Of a stretch of 5,836 nt of DNA, positions 4,937 through 5,836 are shown piece by piece. The first letter of the stretch is position 1, and each line of letters starts with the position of its first letter. Source of the stretch: an uncultured Oscillospiraceae bacterium (GTDB lineage Bacteria; Bacillota; Clostridia; Oscillospirales; Oscillospiraceae); contig CAJOOV010000221.1 of NCBI GenBank assembly GCA_905236265.1, positions 1 through 5,836 on the forward strand, given 5' to 3'. Position numbers and translations under genes: made by a program. The notes under the pieces were generated by a model. That model saw nothing but the letters and a program-made list of their open reading frames with translations, did no database searches and was not told the DNA's origin.

Positions 4937-5836
4937 ATGAGTGCAAAACCGAAAAAGAAAAGCGAATTTGCCAAGCAGACGCAGGGCGATAAGGTTCTGC
5001 TGGTGTGCGGCTACGTCCTTCTGGGACTGTTCGTTCTTGCCATCATCGTCCCCATGATTTATATCGTGCTGGCTTCCTTTATCGATCCCATCACCCTGCA
5101 GAACAAGGGTCTGACCTTCGACTTTGAGAAGTGGACGCTGACCGCCTACGAGCGGGTCATGACCAACGCACAGATCTGGGTTGGCTTCAAGAACGCCGTG
5201 ATCTACTCCGTCACCTCCACCATCCTTACCACCGTCATCACCCTTCTGGCTGCCTACCCCATGTCCCGTGACGACTTCCGGGGCAGACAGTTCTTCAACA
5301 CCATGTTTGTTATCACCATGTACTTCGGCGGCGGTCTGATCCCCACCTACCTGCTGATTAACAATCTGGGAATGCTCAACACCATCTGGGCCATCATCCT
5401 GCCCCCCGCCTTCAACGTGTACAACATGATCGTTGCCCGTACCTATTATCAGGGCATCCCCAAGGATCTGCGTGAGGCGGCCGATGTGGACGGCGCAACG
5501 GAAATCGTGTACTTCTTCCAGATTCTGCTGCCTGTCTGCGCCCCCATCATTGCAACCCTTGCCATGTGGCAGTTTGTGGGAATGTGGAACAGCTACTTCG
5601 ACGCCATGGTCTACCTCAACGACTCCGCCAAGCAGCCCCTGCAGCTGGTGCTTCGTTCTATCCTGATTCAGAACCAGCCTGAGGCCGGAATGGTGTCCGA
5701 TATGCAGAGCACCGCCCAGCGCGCCCAGCTCGCCGAGCTGCTGAAGTACGCCACCATCATCATCTCCAGCCTGCCCCTGCTGGTCATGTATCCCTTCTTC
5801 CAGAAGTATTTTGACAGCGGCATTATGGCCGGCGCA
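4937..5836 (+). CDS. ytcP: Oligosaccharide ABC importer permease, YtcP family (cut at window end)
   Basis: The frame runs open for 300 codons to the window edge with no stop. It is the second permease of the importer. The start at 4937 has AAGGAGG (4922-4928) 8 nt upstream, and the lplB stop is 18 nt before it, so the two are cotranscribed. After a Lys-rich cytoplasmic N-terminus (1-19), helices lie at about 20-47, 86-108, 118-141, 146-166, 200-220 and 270-288. Family marks are AAYPMSRDDFRGRQFF (105-120), TMYFGGGLIPTYLL (127-140) and the EAA loop REAADVDGATEIVYFFQILLP (179-199), with E180, G186 and the I-L-L-P end intact. The visible end, QKYFDSGIMAGA, is close to the usual C-terminus of about 295-305 residues, so only a few codons should be missing. 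The solute-binding lipoprotein gene would be expected next, outside the window. Its codons favour C-ending forms (ATC, AAC, ACC), as in its partner, suggesting high expression. Confidence 0.93.
   Translation, partial: MSAKPKKKSEFAKQTQGDKVLLVCGYVLLGLFVLAIIVPMIYIVLASFIDPITLQNKGLTFDFEKWTLTAYERVMTNAQIWVGFKNAVIYSVTSTILTTVITLLAAYPMSRDDFRGRQFFNTMFVITMYFGGGLIPTYLLINNLGMLNTIWAIILPPAFNVYNMIVARTYYQGIPKDLREAADVDGATEIVYFFQILLPVCAPIIATLAMWQFVGMWNSYFDAMVYLNDSAKQPLQLVLRSILIQNQPEAGMVSDMQSTAQRAQLAELLKYATIIISSLPLLVMYPFFQKYFDSGIMAGA

Overview
The window looks like Bacillota (Firmicutes), probably a GC-rich gut clostridium of the Oscillospirales/Ruminococcaceae type. This rests on the lipoprotein style, strong AAGGAGG ribosome binding sites, clean TTGACA/TATAAT-type promoters, and a LplB/YtcP sugar permease pair beside a YesL (DUF624) protein. 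The taxonomic call is inference. No RNA gene, CRISPR array, insertion sequence or phage gene was seen.

Layout. (1) Bases 1-203 hold a promoter and a GC-rich, foldable leader for a plus-strand lipoprotein gene (204-1139). This is a two-domain surface protein of unknown function with a Pro/Glu/Thr linker. (2) A strong hairpin (1157-1192) lies between that gene and a convergent minus-strand operon. (3) The operon, read right to left, is a LacI-family regulator (3705-2608), a YesL/DUF624 membrane protein (2589-1921) and a single-pass membrane protein with a large extracytoplasmic domain (1924-1199). The last two overlap by ATGA. (4) A 292-bp divergent control region (3706-3997) carries one good promoter in each direction, an imperfect palindrome centred on or near each predicted start site, and four copies of the octamer AWTTGTGC in two inverted pairs. 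(5) Rightward from it run the two permeases of an oligosaccharide ABC importer: LplB/YteP-like (3998-4918) and YtcP-like (4937 to the window end, cut within the last few codons).

How it fits together. The simplest reading is a glycan-uptake locus. The LacI-type regulator senses a sugar and controls both its own operon and the divergent permeases. The solute-binding lipoprotein is probably just beyond the right edge. No ATPase is seen; importers of this family often borrow a shared MsmX-type ATPase. The least understood parts are the YesL protein with its coupled membrane-anchored partner, which together may form an accessory module for the importer, and the repeated AWTTGTGC elements, which do not match a LacI or CcpA site that I recognise.
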